Shown here in pieces: positions 1 through 9,712 of a stretch of DNA of 23,137 nt. The position numbers were made by a program, and so were the translations under genes. Numbering within the stretch: the first letter of the stretch is position 1; the number at the start of each line of letters is the position of its first letter. The notes beneath the pieces were generated by a model. That model ran no database searches and was not told where the DNA came from. It saw only the letters and a list, made by a program, of their open reading frames with translations. The DNA is from Stephanodiscus triporus (Eukaryota; Bacillariophyta; Thalassiosirophyceae; Thalassiosirales; Thalassiosiraceae), in the NCBI GenBank assembly GCA_036939755.1, contig JALLAZ010000187.1, positions 1 through 23,137 on the forward strand. The letters are read 5' to 3'.

Positions 1-248
1 GCGCTTCTTGTTGACAGGGTCTGACCGTAACACCACCAGAATTTTCGAAGGGTCCAGAAGAGAAGAATTTTTAGAAAAAAAAAAATTGGCGGGAGAGGAC
101 CTACTGGACCCCCTAGTATTGTCACCATGAATGATTACACAAATGACATCATGAAGGCATATGATGCCGCCCTGGCAAAATGCGATGATGGGTTTTCACC
201 TGTCACCAAGCACCGCTACGAGACACCTGAGCTCCCAAGAACCTATTC

Positions 249-563
249 ATGGTCAATGAAGATTGTGAAAAGTTGCCAGAGGATACTATGGCAACAGATT
301 TCCACACCATTGTTGCAAATACACTGTACATGACCAAGAGGGCAAGGCCTGATATGTGCATATCTATTGCTTCCCTAACAATGAGGGTGAGGGCCCCAAA
401 CAGAGATGATTGGGATAATCTCCAGCACCTAGTCAAATACCCGAGGAGAGATAACACTTGGCCCCTAGTTCTGGGCGTCAATAATGATGGACTACTGATG
501 TGGTATGTTGAAGCATTATTTGCGGTACATCCAAACATGCAAGGGCATACAGGTGGAGGTTAG
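249..563 (+). pseudogene. copia reverse transcriptase C-terminal fragment and start of RNase H
   Basis: This 104-codon open stretch carries the end of the RVT_2-type region (NTLYMTKRARPDM, then a helix-rich segment) and runs into the first strand of RNase H (LLMWYVEALFAVH). The normally conserved Asp after WYV is Glu here, and a stop follows HTGGG at 561-563. It shares its frame with the fragment at 696, from which it is separated by the duplicated segment. I read it as a dead fragment and not as a gene. Confidence 0.75.
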
Positions 564-720
564 GCAGTGGGGAGAGGCTTTCCCAGGCAATTAGTTCTGC
601 TGGGCACCAATAATGATTGAATACTGATGTGGTATGTTGATGCCTCATTTGCATTTGTGGTACATCCAAATATGTGAGGGCATACAGGTGGAGGTTTGAC
701 AATGAGGAGAGGCTTTCCCA
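466..720 (+). repeat. imperfect tandem duplication, about 126-bp unit, within the copia remnant
   Basis: Positions 466-585 and 592-720 are two diverged copies of one segment. Both run from TAGTTCTG through GATGTGGTATGTTGA and GGGCATACAGGTGGAGG to GAGAGGCTTTCCCA. The copies carry different substitutions and different stops, so the duplication is old or both copies have drifted since. It repeats the first catalytic strand of RNase H. Confidence 0.85.
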
Positions 721-1247
721 TTTCAGTATCCACGAAACAAAAACTAAACACTCGGAGTTCAACTGAGAGTGAGTTGGTGGGTGTAGATGACATGATGCCA
801 ATCATTATTTTGACTTGTTACTTCCTATTATCACAGGGATATGGATATGGGATTGTCGAGAACCAGTTGTTGCAAGACAATAAGAGTTCAATTCTCCTGG
901 AGCAAAATGGGAGGGCCTCAAGCAGCAAGCGCATGAGGCACATCAACATTTGGTACTTCTTTGTTTGTGACCGGGTGAACATGAAGGAGATCAGCCTTCA
1001 TTGGTGTCCCACCAAGGATATGGTTGCTGACTTCTGGACCAAGCCTTTGCAGGGCAGTCATTTCAGAAAGCTAAGAGACTACATCATGGGCACTAGAGTG
1101 AGATGTGTCAAACCCAAAGGCGATGCTGTTAGTACCACTAAGACTGTCAGAAAGAAGGTTGGTAAGAAGAGTAAGCTGAGCGGTTTGCGCCGTATGGCAA
1201 AGGGCGGTATTGGTATTGGAGGCCACACCAGGATTCTGCGACAATAG
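696..1247 (+). pseudogene. copia RNase H domain and C-terminal tail
   Basis: This 183-codon stretch holds most of the RNase H domain of a copia-type pol. STESE carries the catalytic Glu, the QDNKSS segment carries the catalytic Asp, and a RHINIWYFFVCDRV segment is followed by the CPTKDMVADFWTKPL motif near the usual end of the polyprotein. The first catalytic Asp (WYVDASF in the duplicated copy near 631-651) lies upstream of a stop at 675-677. About 55 further lysine-rich residues follow the last recognisable motif, which is a typical basic tail. It is a remnant because its 5' domains are broken. Confidence 0.8.
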
Positions 1248-2070
1248 TTTCATGACCATTGCGGCACAGGATGTTGATGTTGACTGACAGACCATATCTT
1301 AGCTGGACAGACCATTTCTTGAAGTTGAAGCGGATCTTGCTAAGATCTCGAAGGAAGGCAATTTCCCCATGTTTTTTCACTCATAAATTTGGAGAGCAAC
1401 GAATAGCAATGAGAATAGTAACTAGAAGAGAGTTATTCCCATTATCGATTTGGCCGGGTGGGCCTGATTGACACTAGCATGAGACAACGGACAAATCCGT
1501 GCGTCAGGACAGGCCCAAGCGAATTCCTCCAACACTCAGCACATTGATGCAACAAGCTTTGCTTAAAAGTGAATTGACAAAATTAAACCTGAAGAGCTCA
1601 GCAAAATTTTGATGTCTTCAGCTAGCTGAGCAGACGGATATTCAAAAGATAGGTACTAATCACCAACGGAGCTCAAAAAAAACTGGACGTGTATCTGCAC
1701 CCGTAGGGGTGAAGCTGTTAACTAAGGCTATGGAAATGCACTCGGAACAAGATAAACAAGGCTTAGGGCAATGTCTTTGGTTTGTCAAAACTTGTCCATT
1801 AATCAGTGACTTAGAGCACTCCTAGCAAGGCAAAATGTGTGTAAATCAACCAAATTTGTGGTCCAAAACCAAAGGTTAATCTCCCTGTACTTTATTATTC
1901 ATGATGTACAAAATGGACCACTTCTAGAAGAAACAAGGGACGTCGGCTCATACACGTCACTTCGAGGGGGGTCACTTTCGTGGTGTCGTCCCGGATTTTT
2001 TTTATTTATCCTAATATTATCACCAATCTTGTTAGTGAAATAACTGTCATTTGAACGAATATGCCTTTTT

Positions 2071-2088
2071 TGTACAGCCAACTGTACA
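2071..2088. promoter_or_regulatory. perfect dyad TGTACAG-4-CTGTACA
   Basis: TGTACAG (2071-2077) and its exact reverse complement CTGTACA (2082-2088) are separated by 4 bp, about 160 bp upstream of the serine-rich gene. The geometry suits a dimeric DNA-binding protein. Function is inferred from position and symmetry only. Confidence 0.4.
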
Positions 2089-2125
2089 TACACGGTCCAT
2101 ACTCACTGGGGAACTGGCCGGAAAG

Positions 2126-2146
2126 CGTGACCGAGAGCGGGTCACG
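2126..2146. promoter_or_regulatory. perfect dyad CGTGACC-7-GGTCACG
   Basis: CGTGACC (2126-2132) and GGTCACG (2140-2146) form an exact 7-bp inverted repeat with a 7-bp spacer, about 100 bp upstream of the ATG at 2247. It is the second such dyad in this promoter. The half-sites differ from those of the first dyad, so two factors may be involved. Binding is inference. Confidence 0.4.
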
Positions 2147-2246
2147 AATTCAGCGCAGCCGCCCGCCTCCAAGACCTTCCACGACCCCCGCTTGCTCCAC
2201 CAAAGTACCATAATAAAAAATACATCTGATCGACATCATAGGAAGA

Positions 2247-3071
2247 ATGGAAGGAGCCGTTGACTATCGATCATTTGTCATGACGCCTCGCGATGGAATT
2301 AAACATTGTAGACAATCCACCTACAAAAATACCGATATGCGGCGGTCTACCATGGAAACTAGCTCTAGTTTCTTTTCTCTTTCGGGGAGCAGCAGTAGCA
2401 GCAGCAAGTGGATCCCCAGAAGAAATTCGTCGTGGACTATTGAAGCACAGGACGCCGAGCCGAATTGTAATCAACAATGGACGGCGGTGGAGAGGGCCGA
2501 GCTAGTTGCACGCGACAGCTCGCTGTTGAGCCTGCTTGAGGTCGAGGTGGGCAAATCGGGCGTGGTCACCGCCGCGGGGTACAAGGCCGTGCATCAAAAG
2601 TTTTTATACAGCGACGTGGTGGAAGAGGAGATGAATCGGTGGGGTCTTGACAGAAGACGTAGCGCTACTCATCTGCCTGAGGCGCCAAAAACGAGGCGCG
2701 GGAGTCTGTTCGGAGACTTGGTCAAGACCATCCAACACAGTAACGATGCGATCATGGCCATGAAGATCTGCTCGGGGAGCGATGGTGCCTCGGTAGAAAA
2801 CCACGATCTTCTCTCATCCAGTACCTCCAGCGACCGTAATTTAGCGCCACGAAGAGCATCAATAAATATGGAATCGCCTGCACCAGGCGTGCAATCACTT
2901 TCAGACAAAGATAAGGAAGACCTCCGAGATCTTGACGACAATAGTGTGGATTCTTTAGCTGCCAAATATTCGTTTAGTGAGGATGATGATGCATCTTCGG
3001 TCGATTCCATTTCTTCTGAACTCTCCTACACGGACGAGTGTGGGTGGCTCCCGTGGCCAAAAGAACAGTAA
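2247..3071 (+). CDS. serine-rich protein with repeated R-R-x-S/T sites, function unknown
   Basis: A 274-residue single-exon protein that I do not recognise. The N-terminal 55 residues are Ser/Thr-rich and include a serine run at about 48-53. Five R-R-x-S/T motifs occur at residues 32-35, 58-61, 136-139, 150-153 and 202-205, matching the basophilic (PKA/CaMK-like) kinase consensus. A compact hydrophobic segment at about 83-130 contains a possible helix (SLLSLLEVEVG). The C-terminal 60 residues are acidic and Ser-rich (SEDDDASSVDSISSELS) and end in WLPWPKEQ. No signal peptide or membrane segment is seen. The ATG at 2247 is the first in frame, and M12 is an alternative. An AATAAA lies just downstream. 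It is probably a phosphorylated regulatory protein, but no function is assigned. Confidence 0.75.
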   Translation: MEGAVDYRSFVMTPRDGIKHCRQSTYKNTDMRRSTMETSSSFFSLSGSSSSSSKWIPRRNSSWTIEAQDAEPNCNQQWTAVERAELVARDSSLLSLLEVEVGKSGVVTAAGYKAVHQKFLYSDVVEEEMNRWGLDRRRSATHLPEAPKTRRGSLFGDLVKTIQHSNDAIMAMKICSGSDGASVENHDLLSSSTSSDRNLAPRRASINMESPAPGVQSLSDKDKEDLRDLDDNSVDSLAAKYSFSEDDDASSVDSISSELSYTDECGWLPWPKEQ

Positions 3072-3107
3072 TGAGCGGCAACGATTAAAACATCAAAATT
3101 TTATGTA

Positions 3108-3113
3108 AATAAA
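3108..3113 (+). terminator. polyadenylation signal AATAAA of the serine-rich gene
   Basis: An exact AATAAA lies 37 bp after the stop codon at 3071, in an AT-rich stretch (TAAATAAATATTTATTG) that fits a 3' end. The next gene starts at 3195, so the intergenic space is compact. Confidence 0.5.
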
Positions 3114-3194
3114 TATTTATTGTAAATTTTTCTTTTCTTCGTGCGCAAGTGCTATCGTCTGTATATACAATCAATATTGTATACGATTATTATT

Positions 3195-4812
3195 ATGCCC
3201 GAGGTCGAGTTGAGAAAAGATCCACTCGGTGCGAATCGAGGCAGGTCCTTCCTGGAACAAGCTGGGGTGATCTCTGGTGATCTGTCGTCCCAGGTCAGGA
3301 AGAAATATCATGACAAATACTACACTCCTCCTTATAGACCAACGAATAGACATTGGGAAATGACATTTGCATCACTTGGCTTCAATCGGAGAACCATCGA
3401 GAAATTTTGGCGCTTATTTTGTCAAATAAATAATTGTACTGACACGATACGGCTTGAGCACTTCCTCGAGCACTTCGACCTTGATTGGACGCCTTGGAGC
3501 GAGCGTTGTTTCAAGAACTTCGACACCAAAGGGAGCGGTGAAATAGACTTTCTAGAATTTATGATTACTGTGTGGAACATTTGCACGTTCAAGATAGATT
3601 CCCTATCGAACTTTACATTTGACATGTATGACTTGGACTCGGACGGCGAGTTGTCATTACCTGAAATAGAACGGATGGTCGAGGAGTTATATGGAACAGG
3701 TGGTGGGAAGCAATGTTTGAAGGAAGCAATAGAATTTGCCGAGGCTCGAGGTGGTGCGCTCAATTTGTGAGTGCCGTAACGATGAAAGTATCGCGTTTGT
3801 TTCAAGAATCACTCCTCTCACGTTCGATCGATTGAAGAAATTCCTTCACAGCCTTTACTGGCAACCATCAGTTGCTGCTCTTTCCAGTGTTTCAAATCCA
3901 ACGAAAGATTCAGCAAAAAGTGTTTGGTGTGAGATTCTGGGAAAATGTAGAACGCTCGTCGAAGGAGAATTTCAACGATCCGAATGCCAAGAATGAATTC
4001 AATCCAAGACATGTTCAAATATTGATGAAAACATACCAGGCAGTAGATCCCAACAAAGGATTGCAAGATTGGCACCATAACTGGAAAGAAGTGCCCGACG
4101 TGGAAGACGAAGCCGAAAAGGGAAACAGCAAGACGACAGGACTTCAGAGATGGGTCGATTCCAATGCAAAAGTGACAAAGATGTGGAACAGTGAAAGGAA
4201 GAGTGTAGTCGACGGAGGATTAATGGGGAAACAAAGCATTGAACGGATGAAAGAATTGAAGTTGAGACCATCGCGAGGCAGGACAAATGTATGGAACACT
4301 AATGCCCTACCTTACTCGCCTTTTCGTTGCACTGTTCTCCTCACACGGTACGTTTTGATAACCTAGGACACAAATGGAGACGGTGCTGACATGCCGCCTT
4401 CAGCTGGTCTTCCGGCCACGGTTGCGTTTGATCTTCATCGCATTCGAGCGAAGCGCGAAGTGGACAAAGCCTCAGCAACTACAAATTCCAGCGACAGATA
4501 ATGATGGACAAATATGCCAGCTAGCGAAAGTATACCTCGCAACGGTCGAGGCGTATTGGAAAGCCAGCAGAGACAATAAGGATACGCCTCTGATCAATAA
4601 TGCCTCTCACGCTCGCCAAAAAATTGCAACTTCGAACGATGTAGGTAGACATTGAAAAGGCAAGTTCTGCGGTTGACAACGAATTCTTGAGATCTTCTAA
4701 TATAATTCTTACTATGAAATAAAGTTTACTTTCAGATAAGACTCCCAAAGAAGTTATGGAAAGTTCTACTAGGTACTTGCAAGAATGTCAGAAATTTGCA
4801 AGGCGACAGTAA
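3195..4812 (+). CDS. EF-hand calcium-binding protein, five exons
   Basis: Proposed join(3195..3766, 3838..4288, 4367..4459, 4521..4644, 4736..4812), 438 aa. Two canonical 12-residue EF-hand loops lie at residues 110-121 (D-T-K-G-S-G-E-I-D-F-L-E) and 146-157 (D-L-D-S-D-G-E-L-S-L-P-E). A degenerate third hand follows, across the first intron. The layout resembles neuronal-calcium-sensor-like proteins, but the extra C-terminal 200 residues are charged and unrecognised. Introns 1 (71 bp), 2 (78 bp) and 4 (91 bp) have good GTGAGT, GTATGG and GTAGAC donors and keep the frame. Intron 3 (61 bp, GTGGAC donor) is the weakest, and without it the frame ends at 4501. The upstream in-frame codon at 3141 is GTG, so the ATG at 3195 is chosen. 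No signal peptide or N-terminal myristoylation Gly is present. It is likely a soluble Ca2+ sensor. Confidence 0.8.
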
Positions 4813-4815
4813 GAC

Positions 4816-7800
4816 CTACAGTCCCAGTCCAGCCACGGGAGGATTACAGGCCCAGCAGCACCACTTGTCAATCTTTTCTGCAGTATGTTCATCAAATCCC
4901 ACACATTCTTCAGCAACGTTGTACCAAGCATCACAACTCTCACACTGAATCCAAAACACTTTTATCGGATGAGGGTGTGTCTTTCCGCAGACGCACCCAA
5001 GCCATGGGTTCTCATCGTCATCGCCCTCACATTCATCCTCAGCAGTGCTGGACGATGATGAGTCATTGTCATATGAATCTTTCGAGGGCAGATTGATTTT
5101 GTTCCGCTTCATCGGAGCTTCAGTTTCCATTGCCGCATCATCAACTGAAGATGGGTTCTCATCGTCATCGTCCTCACAGTCATCCTCAGCAGTGCTGGAC
5201 GATGATGAGTCATCATCAAACGAATCTTTCGAGGGCAGATTAATTTTGTTCCGCTTCATTGGAGCTTCGGTTTCCATTGCCGTATCATCGACTGAAGGTG
5301 AATACTGTGGCCTGTTCTGGCAAGCTTTTTTCGACCTCGAAGAATCACCGACGTGTTTCTTTCCTATCTCGCATGGTTGTGTGCATTCATGAACGTTGTC
5401 TCTTTTTGAGGACCGTTGCTTTTTCTTGCGAGGGCAGCTTGGACAGTGAGCTCTAGAACCTTTTATGCCAGTCTTAAGTTCAAGGTTGCATTTCCTACAT
5501 CCTGACTCGGCAGCCTCAGAAAGAGAGGCATGACGTGTCGGGACGGGAAGACGCATGGGTATATCAGAGTTTTCATCTTGGGCAAGTGTAGGTTGCGGTC
5601 CCGTCTTAACACTAGCATGTGTATTGTCAACTTGAGGAATAATGAATTCGCTTTCAGCGCCAAACGTTTGACTTTCGTCTTTTTCATCACCCTGCGCATC
5701 CGGCTGATCTTCCAACTCAGAATGATCTCCGCTGTTACAATCGTCCTCAAAGCTTACCCTATTCCTCTCGAGAGTGGCGCCGGCACCAATATCATTCCAA
5801 TCCATAGCCAAATCCTCCAGGGTTGTCAACTCTTGGTTCGCATCAGTCCCTTGGATGTCAAACCGAGACACGACAAGCATCATGTCGGAACCGCAAACAT
5901 CTAATTCAATTAGAAGTTCAGTCATAGTCAGGCTGCCGATGCTTTTTCCATTGATGCAGATGATCATATCATGCAGTTTGAGAGCCGAAGACGAGTTCTC
6001 ATCAGTCCACCCCGAAATATCTTCCTGTGTAAGTGCACATCGGCGACCCGTGGCAGGTTAGTAAGAACAAAAAGAAATTAGGTTAAAGTGCTGGAGCATG
6101 CATGATTGACCCACCGCAGCCTCGGCAGGCGACAACGGCTCAACACTTTCTACCAAACATGCACCGCCAAACTCATGAAGCCTAACCGTAAACCCCCATG
6201 GTCTCAAGCTATTCCTATCACGTTGCAAGCGTAGGACGCTATACCCGCCACGGGCGGGAGAGCGATGTGTGGCATGGTATGGTGACCCCTCTTCTAGAGG
6301 ATTGGCAATAAATCTTCTTGGCATGCCGCTTCCATTCAGACCTTGGTGAATTGACAGGATATCATGCGCTGTCTCGGATTGGAACGGAGAAATTATAACG
6401 AAATCTCCGTCCAAATGACCAATTTTCCCCCATGGATTGGGACAAGGGATCCACTTTGAGCCGCGGGGAGCGGGTACCGTTTCATTGTGACGGTTGGATT
6501 CCAAGATAAATTCGTTGATCCACGATGGTAACGGCTTAAGACGAGGAGGAGGCCGCTGTTGTGGAGTGATATCCTTCTTTCTCCTAGGAGGTATTGGTGA
6601 TGGAGTTGGTTGATTATGGTTCACTATTGGCATCGATGCTACTGCAGCATTGCCTGCTCCATGGGCAGTTTCTGTCGGCTTGACTTGTTTGATGTGATCA
6701 TCTTCCACTTCCATCGTGATCTTCAGCTGTAACTGCCGCGGATCAAGATAGTCTTCACTACTCCCACCAACATTGTAAAGTGATTCTTTACCCACTTGGT
6801 CTTTCACTTTGCCAGCGTCAGCAGCAGTAGCAGTAGCAGTAGCATTAGATGCAGATGTAGAAGCCTTTGGCTTTCCATCTCCCTCAGGCCGCTTTGCTGC
6901 AGTTTGACGTTTCGGCTGAGTCCGCCTTTCAGCCTCACCTCCAAGTGGCTGATGCCTCGCTTTGCGTTTCTTTCCTGTTGTGCCCGAGGAAGAAGACACA
7001 GACTGACCGCCATAATTAGTTTTTACGGGAGGGACCAGCAATCCTAACTGGGCAAGGCGGGACGTGTTCCGCTGCATGTTTCGCAGCCGGAGACGCTCGT
7101 ACTCGGAGAGAGGATGTCCGTCCGCGTCGACGTGGTCCGGACTGCTCGTAGCGTTGTTACTGCCAAGGATAACTGCTGCTGCACGGTTGCCATTAGCACC
7201 AACACCAGCTGCTACTTCTTCAATTGTGTCGATGTCCTCATAGACAGCTGCAGATGCTTGGGTACTGCTATCGCCATTATTCTCAATTTCAACGAATCCT
7301 GAACCTTGACCTTTCTTTAATGGGGAGACATACTCCGTTTGCAACGATAAAAATTCCTCCTCGACGTATTTCTCTCTTCTCGTTTCAAGGACATACTTGA
7401 CATCGTACGTAGCACGATCATGTCCATCTCCATCGTCGTCATCCTCGTTGTTTGGTTGGTGGACCTTGACGATCCTTGCAACTCCACCCAGATTATTCCG
7501 ACCGGGCCACGTTCGATCTTGTACGAATACGATGGTTCCAACATCAAACAGCGTCCTTCGATTCTCAACCAAAGATTGACTGCCTTCATTGATTGACATC
7601 TTACTTACTGAATCGACTTTCTCCTTTGTTTGACCGTGCATCACGACTGCTGGAGGTGGCGTTAGTTGAGAGGAGCTCCCCTCCCGCGACCCACCCCTCC
7701 ACCCCATGCACGACGAGCAGCGTTTCTTGGCCGAGTCATTAGCCCGTCCGCACCGATGGCACGCCCACAACGAGGACGACACCGATGCCGATGCCGCCAC

Positions 7801-9411
7801 CGACGAACAACGCGTCGTATTCGTCTTCGTCGGCGAGTTCCCCTCCCTCGCCTTCGGGCGGCAGTGCGATCGCATCCCCCGTGAGGCCGTGGGCGATGGC
7901 GTCGTCGGCTGATTGCCACCGCCATTGCCATTGCCGGTGTACTTCTTACCGATCTCACCGTCGTCGTTACTCTCTTTCTCCGTCTTCTCCTTCTTGTCAT
8001 ACAATTCCTTGCCATCGGCACAGCGCCCAGCACGATTAACCTCACCGTTGATCGAATTCTTACTGGTACATTTCCCATCATCCTTCCCCGACCTCGTCCT
8101 CCGCTCGCATCCATCGATATGACACAATGCCCTATTCAACCGGCCATGATCGAATTGGTACACGCACGCCTCGCATGACAGTAGATTTCCGTCGACGATC
8201 AGATTCAGTATCTCGTACGAGCCCGAACCATAAAAGTCAGCGTGGTGCGGACACAATCCGTGATGTGGTGGCACGTGCGACGACGAGGCGGCCGTGGTCG
8301 AAGAAGCAGTAGAAGCGGACGATGGATGGTTGCATCGATGGCAGAACGGAACCGCTAACGCGGGAGGTAATACAGTGCCGGCGCCACCAATATGATTCCG
8401 TTTCGCTCGTTGTCTTTGTAGCCGCATTGCGTAACTTGATGAGTTTCTGGTCGACATGAAGTACGTCTTGAGACTGCGCAGGCACCGCTGACGCTTTCCC
8501 ATTATATCGTCGTAATCGTTGTCGTCGTCCTTCCTCGCGGCACCCGCCGTTCCGCCCCATCGCTTCGTACTGTTCCAATGCTCTTTTCCATCTGCCGTGG
8601 CTGCCGCTTTTGTGACTTCAGCGGCATGACGCCCGTCCTCCTCACTCTTCCCATTGTCATTTCCTCTGCCGACATTGTCTTCTCTGCCAGAAGACGTAGC
8701 GGCGGCGACAGCAGCGGCATTGGTACCTTCGGCGGCATCGTCCACGAGCAAATGGATGCACAATTCAGCTCCGCCCTCCTGCGAGCCGAACACAGAAAGT
8801 CTATCGAGAGTCTGCGTTGCCGGCGAAGTCGAAGTCGACGTTGACGTCGACGTCAACTTCGATGCTTTTGCAAGACGACGGCCACGAAGGTGCTCGCGCC
8901 GATGCCGACGTCTCGTTCGCTTACGCAGAGAATCACCGTCGCCGTCGTCGTTGCCACCAAAACGATCGACCACCACCGCTTTCGACTCGTAGTTCCTGCC
9001 CTCATCCACCGACAGCAAATCCACGGAACCGTCATCGCCATCGTCCTCGACGTCTTTTCTTCCTCCGTCGCGATCGATGCCATCGTCAAGGACGGTGGCA
9101 TCGTCCGAGTCGTCGCAGTCGTCGCCGTCCTCCATCCCGTCCCCGATCCGCCGCCGCTCGACCGGTTCGTCGCCGTCACCGGCGCCGACGGCGGAGATCT
9201 CGGCGTCGTCGTCGCGGACGCCGTGATCCCCTGCGACGGAGGCCAGCAGCAGCATGTTGTTCGCGCCTCCCCTGGCCGACGCCGACGCGGCGTCGGCGAC
9301 GGCGTCTCGGAACGGGGTGGACAGCGAGAATATACCGCCTCCGCCGCGGCCCCGGCTGGTAGTGTTGGCGCCGTGACGACGGCGGATGATGCCTTGTTGC
9401 ACTCGCGGCAT
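4816..9411 (-). CDS. large nuclear/chromatin-type protein: RanBP2-type zinc finger, Tudor-like, PDZ and PHD-like domains
   Basis: Proposed complement(join(4816..6024, 6115..9411)), about 1501 aa. The 90-bp intron has a GTGGGT donor and an ACTTACACAG acceptor, is phase 0, and rejoins a PDZ domain whose halves lie in separate exons. In order: acidic and low-complexity N-terminus (1-210); a Cys/His-rich region (about 357-436); a RanBP2-type finger (549-568, W-x-C-x2-C, then C-x2-C); a Tudor-like barrel (about 624-690: VGTIVFVQDRTWPG, then YDVKYVLETRREKYVEEEF); basic stretches around 813-841 that could be nuclear signals; a block ahead of the PDZ domain (about 962-1056); PDZ with a PWGF loop (about 1057-1145); two 49-residue acidic/basic repeats; and a C-terminal PHD-like finger (about 1437-1495). 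No catalytic domain is seen. It is likely a chromatin reader or scaffold, which is inference from the domains. Confidence 0.82.
5004..5297 (-). repeat. two tandem 147-bp (49-codon) copies in the PHD/PDZ gene
   Basis: Copies at 5004-5150 and 5151-5297 are very similar and in frame. Each encodes a VDD-AMETEAPMKRNKINLPS block, then a Ser run and an acidic tail (DDDDEN or GDDDEN), immediately before the PHD-like finger. MKRNK could be a short basic signal. Divergence is mostly single substitutions, so the duplication is fairly recent. Confidence 0.95.
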
Positions 9412-9712
9412 TGCTGTTGGTTGTCCTTTTTGGTCGTCGATGTCACGTGGCGAGCGGTCATTGTTGCGACTCAGTTACGATAAGTACCATAAGTAGGTAC
9501 TTACTTACCTACTCTAGGAGGTATGTACGATAGAAGGTAAGTAAGTACGATAGGTCGGGAATTAGGTATCTTAGGCCCAAGGGATTTGTACTGTAATCTG
9601 TGTAATGAATGTGTACTTAATACACACTGTGTGGCCTCTCTTCTTTTCTTTCCTTTCCCGATCTACCTTCTCCTCACTCGCTGGCCCCCCTCTTCATATT
9701 ATTCATTCAACA
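9412..9712. promoter_or_regulatory. 301-bp divergent promoter between PHD/PDZ gene and RPA70N-BTB gene
   Basis: The two start codons face away from each other across 301 bp. The centre is rich in TAAGTA/TACTTA/GTAC words. It contains a perfect dyad AGTAGGTA (9492-9499) / TACCTACT (9506-9513), and a direct repeat GTACGATAG at 9525-9533 and 9545-9553 with a 20-bp period. No clear TATA box is seen. Shared regulation of the two genes is inferred from geometry. Confidence 0.55.

Larger units (their letters stand above)
127..1247 (+). mobile_element. Ty1/copia-type retrotransposon, decayed 3' end of pol
   Basis: Three consecutive reading-frame pieces resemble the end of a copia-type polyprotein. 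Positions 249-563 contain a stretch like the end of the reverse transcriptase region (TKRARPDM followed by a DDWDNLQHLVKY segment). Positions 696-1247 contain the RNase H region, with STKQKLNTRSSTESE, a QDNKSS segment and the near-terminal CPTKDMVADFWTKPLQGSH motif typical of copia elements, including the CoDi elements of diatoms. The piece at 127-333 is in another frame and is not recognised. Stops at 561-563 and in the second duplicated copy, plus a frame change near 250-330, show that the gene is dead. No gag, protease or integrase is visible, and I could not identify an LTR or a polypurine tract. The upstream part may lie outside the window. Confidence 0.85.
1248..2246. other. intergenic region without a recognisable gene
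   Basis: The stretch is relatively AT-rich and has only short, unconvincing open frames. The first part may contain the 3' LTR of the copia remnant, but I could not delimit one. GACGTC at 1939-1944 and ACGTCA at 1954-1959 resemble CRE/bZIP sites, roughly 290-310 bp upstream of the next ATG. Two perfect dyads near the next gene are listed separately. I see nothing else. Confidence 0.6.

Noticed and set aside
3141..3194. Upstream extension of the EF-hand protein to 3141
   Set aside because: The codon at 3141 is GTG, which is not a normal eukaryotic start. The ATG at 3195 is used instead.
4718..4723. AATAAA as the 3' end signal of the EF-hand gene
   Set aside because: It lies inside the proposed last intron, just before a strong acceptor (TTTACTTTCAG). 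It would matter only if the gene ended at 4501.
8840..8857. Perfect 18-bp palindrome GTTGACGTCGACGTCAAC
   Set aside because: It is inside a coding Thr-Ser repeat of the PHD/PDZ protein, so the repeat structure explains the symmetry.
8853..9483. Overlapping long frames on both strands at the start of the PHD/PDZ gene
   Set aside because: They are produced by GC-rich repeats such as GTCGAC runs. Their translations are Arg/Thr or Val/Asp low complexity and match nothing.
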